Assembly: GCA_027214125.1 (NCBI GenBank)
Contig: JAPWHF010000011.1
Span: 62,001-126,000 of the forward strand
Reading direction: 5' to 3'
Origin: Zoogloeaceae bacterium G21618-S1
GTDB lineage: Bacteria; Pseudomonadota; Gammaproteobacteria; Burkholderiales; Rhodocyclaceae
Length of the DNA stretch: 64,000 bases
This document shows positions 63,767 to 64,000 of this stretch, one piece after another. Each line of letters begins with the position of its first letter. The first letter of the stretch is position 1. The notes under the pieces were generated by a model, which did no database searches, had not been told where the DNA came from, and worked only from the letters and a program-made list of their open reading frames with translations. A program made the position numbers and the translations under genes.

Positions 63767-64000
63767 TCAAGCAGGCTGCATGGCCCAGCGCAGGCGCCGC
63801 ACTGCCTCGGACATTTGCGCCTCGGGCACCGGCCCGTAGCCCAACAGCAGGCTGTTGCAGCGCATCGGCGGCAACGCATAGCGGCTCAGCGCGCGCACGA
63901 TGACACCCCGCTCGGCGGCCCGCGACACCACCTCGGTATCACTCAGTGTGTCCGGCAGCGTCAGCACCAGATGCAGCCCGGCCGCGCCACCACGAATCCC
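63767..64000 (-). CDS. MocR-type regulator, C-terminal fragment (5' end beyond window)
   Basis: The last 77 or so codons are visible. GIRGGAAGLHLVLTLPDTLSD, SRAAERGVIVRALSRYALPPMRC and NSLLLGYGPVPEAQMSEAVRRL match the C-terminal end of the aminotransferase-like domain in MocR/PdxR regulators. The frame is open to the window edge. It converges with the VOC gene, two bases apart. Confidence 0.8.
   Translation of the reverse strand, partial: GIRGGAAGLHLVLTLPDTLSDTEVVSRAAERGVIVRALSRYALPPMRCNSLLLGYGPVPEAQMSEAVRRLRWAMQPA

Noticed and set aside
1-64000. CRISPR arrays, tRNA or rRNA genes, complete insertion sequences
   Set aside because: No regularly spaced repeats, no tRNA cloverleaf that I could recognise, no rRNA sequence and no transposase gene were found by reading; small non-coding RNAs cannot be excluded without a covariance search.

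Overview
The window is high-GC, densely packed chromosomal DNA from a denitrifying betaproteobacterium. Gene content and protein character point to the Rhodocyclales (Azoarcus/Thauera/Denitromonas-like); this is an inference from clade II type nos genes, nap-ccm, gmk-rpoZ-spoT, DUF3460 and the proteobacterial dedicated sortase system, not from a marker-gene search. No rRNA, tRNA, CRISPR array or complete insertion sequence was seen.

Layout. 1-2083 (minus): two overlapping membrane-protein genes of unknown function, the second cut by the window edge and carrying a conserved, possibly TIR-like, domain. 2351-3369 (plus): a periplasmic ankyrin protein and a DUF411 metal-binding protein. 3370-3682: repeat-like intergenic DNA, followed by an AT-rich, probably acquired PD-(D/E)XK nuclease gene (3683-5050). 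5088-17157 (minus): a nitrous oxide reductase locus of the clade II type (Sec-exported NosZ, two c-type cytochromes, NosB, NosD, NosG, NosH, NosF, NosL, NosY) with a TlpA thioredoxin and an FccB-like flavoprotein at its end. Divergent from nosZ are a membrane-anchored unknown and a PCu(A)C copper chaperone. 18414-25954: bifunctional glutathionylspermidine amidase/synthetase, a large periplasmic-sensor/PAS/GGDEF/EAL protein, and a circularly permuted ATP-grasp plus alpha-E pair. 25986-39412 (minus): napFDAGHBC followed by ccmABCDEFGHI, in the same gene order as the E. coli nap-ccm locus. 39511-44301 (minus): exonuclease/GIY-YIG fusion, DUF3460, spoT, rpoZ, gmk. 44366-53243: a MocR/GabR-type regulator divergent from a polyamine/GABA-type ABC transporter, gabD and gabT. 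53501-60704: proteobacterial dedicated sortase system (sortase, VIT/vWA target, response regulator, histidine kinase) with an inserted two-repeat membrane protein. 60768-64000: unknown membrane protein, methyltransferase remnant, small membrane protein, OmpA lipoprotein, VOC protein and the 3' end of a second MocR regulator.

How it works together. Nap reduces nitrate in the periplasm and the nos locus reduces N2O to N2; both need c-type cytochromes, which the adjacent Ccm system matures, while PCu(A)C, NosL and the NosDFY transporter would supply copper and sulfur for NosZ. The same FNR-type box variant (TTGAT-N4-GTCAA) lies before nosZ and before napF, suggesting joint control by an FNR/DNR regulator under low oxygen. 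Hairpins after nosZ, after the diheme cytochrome and after napC suggest that transcript levels step down along each locus.
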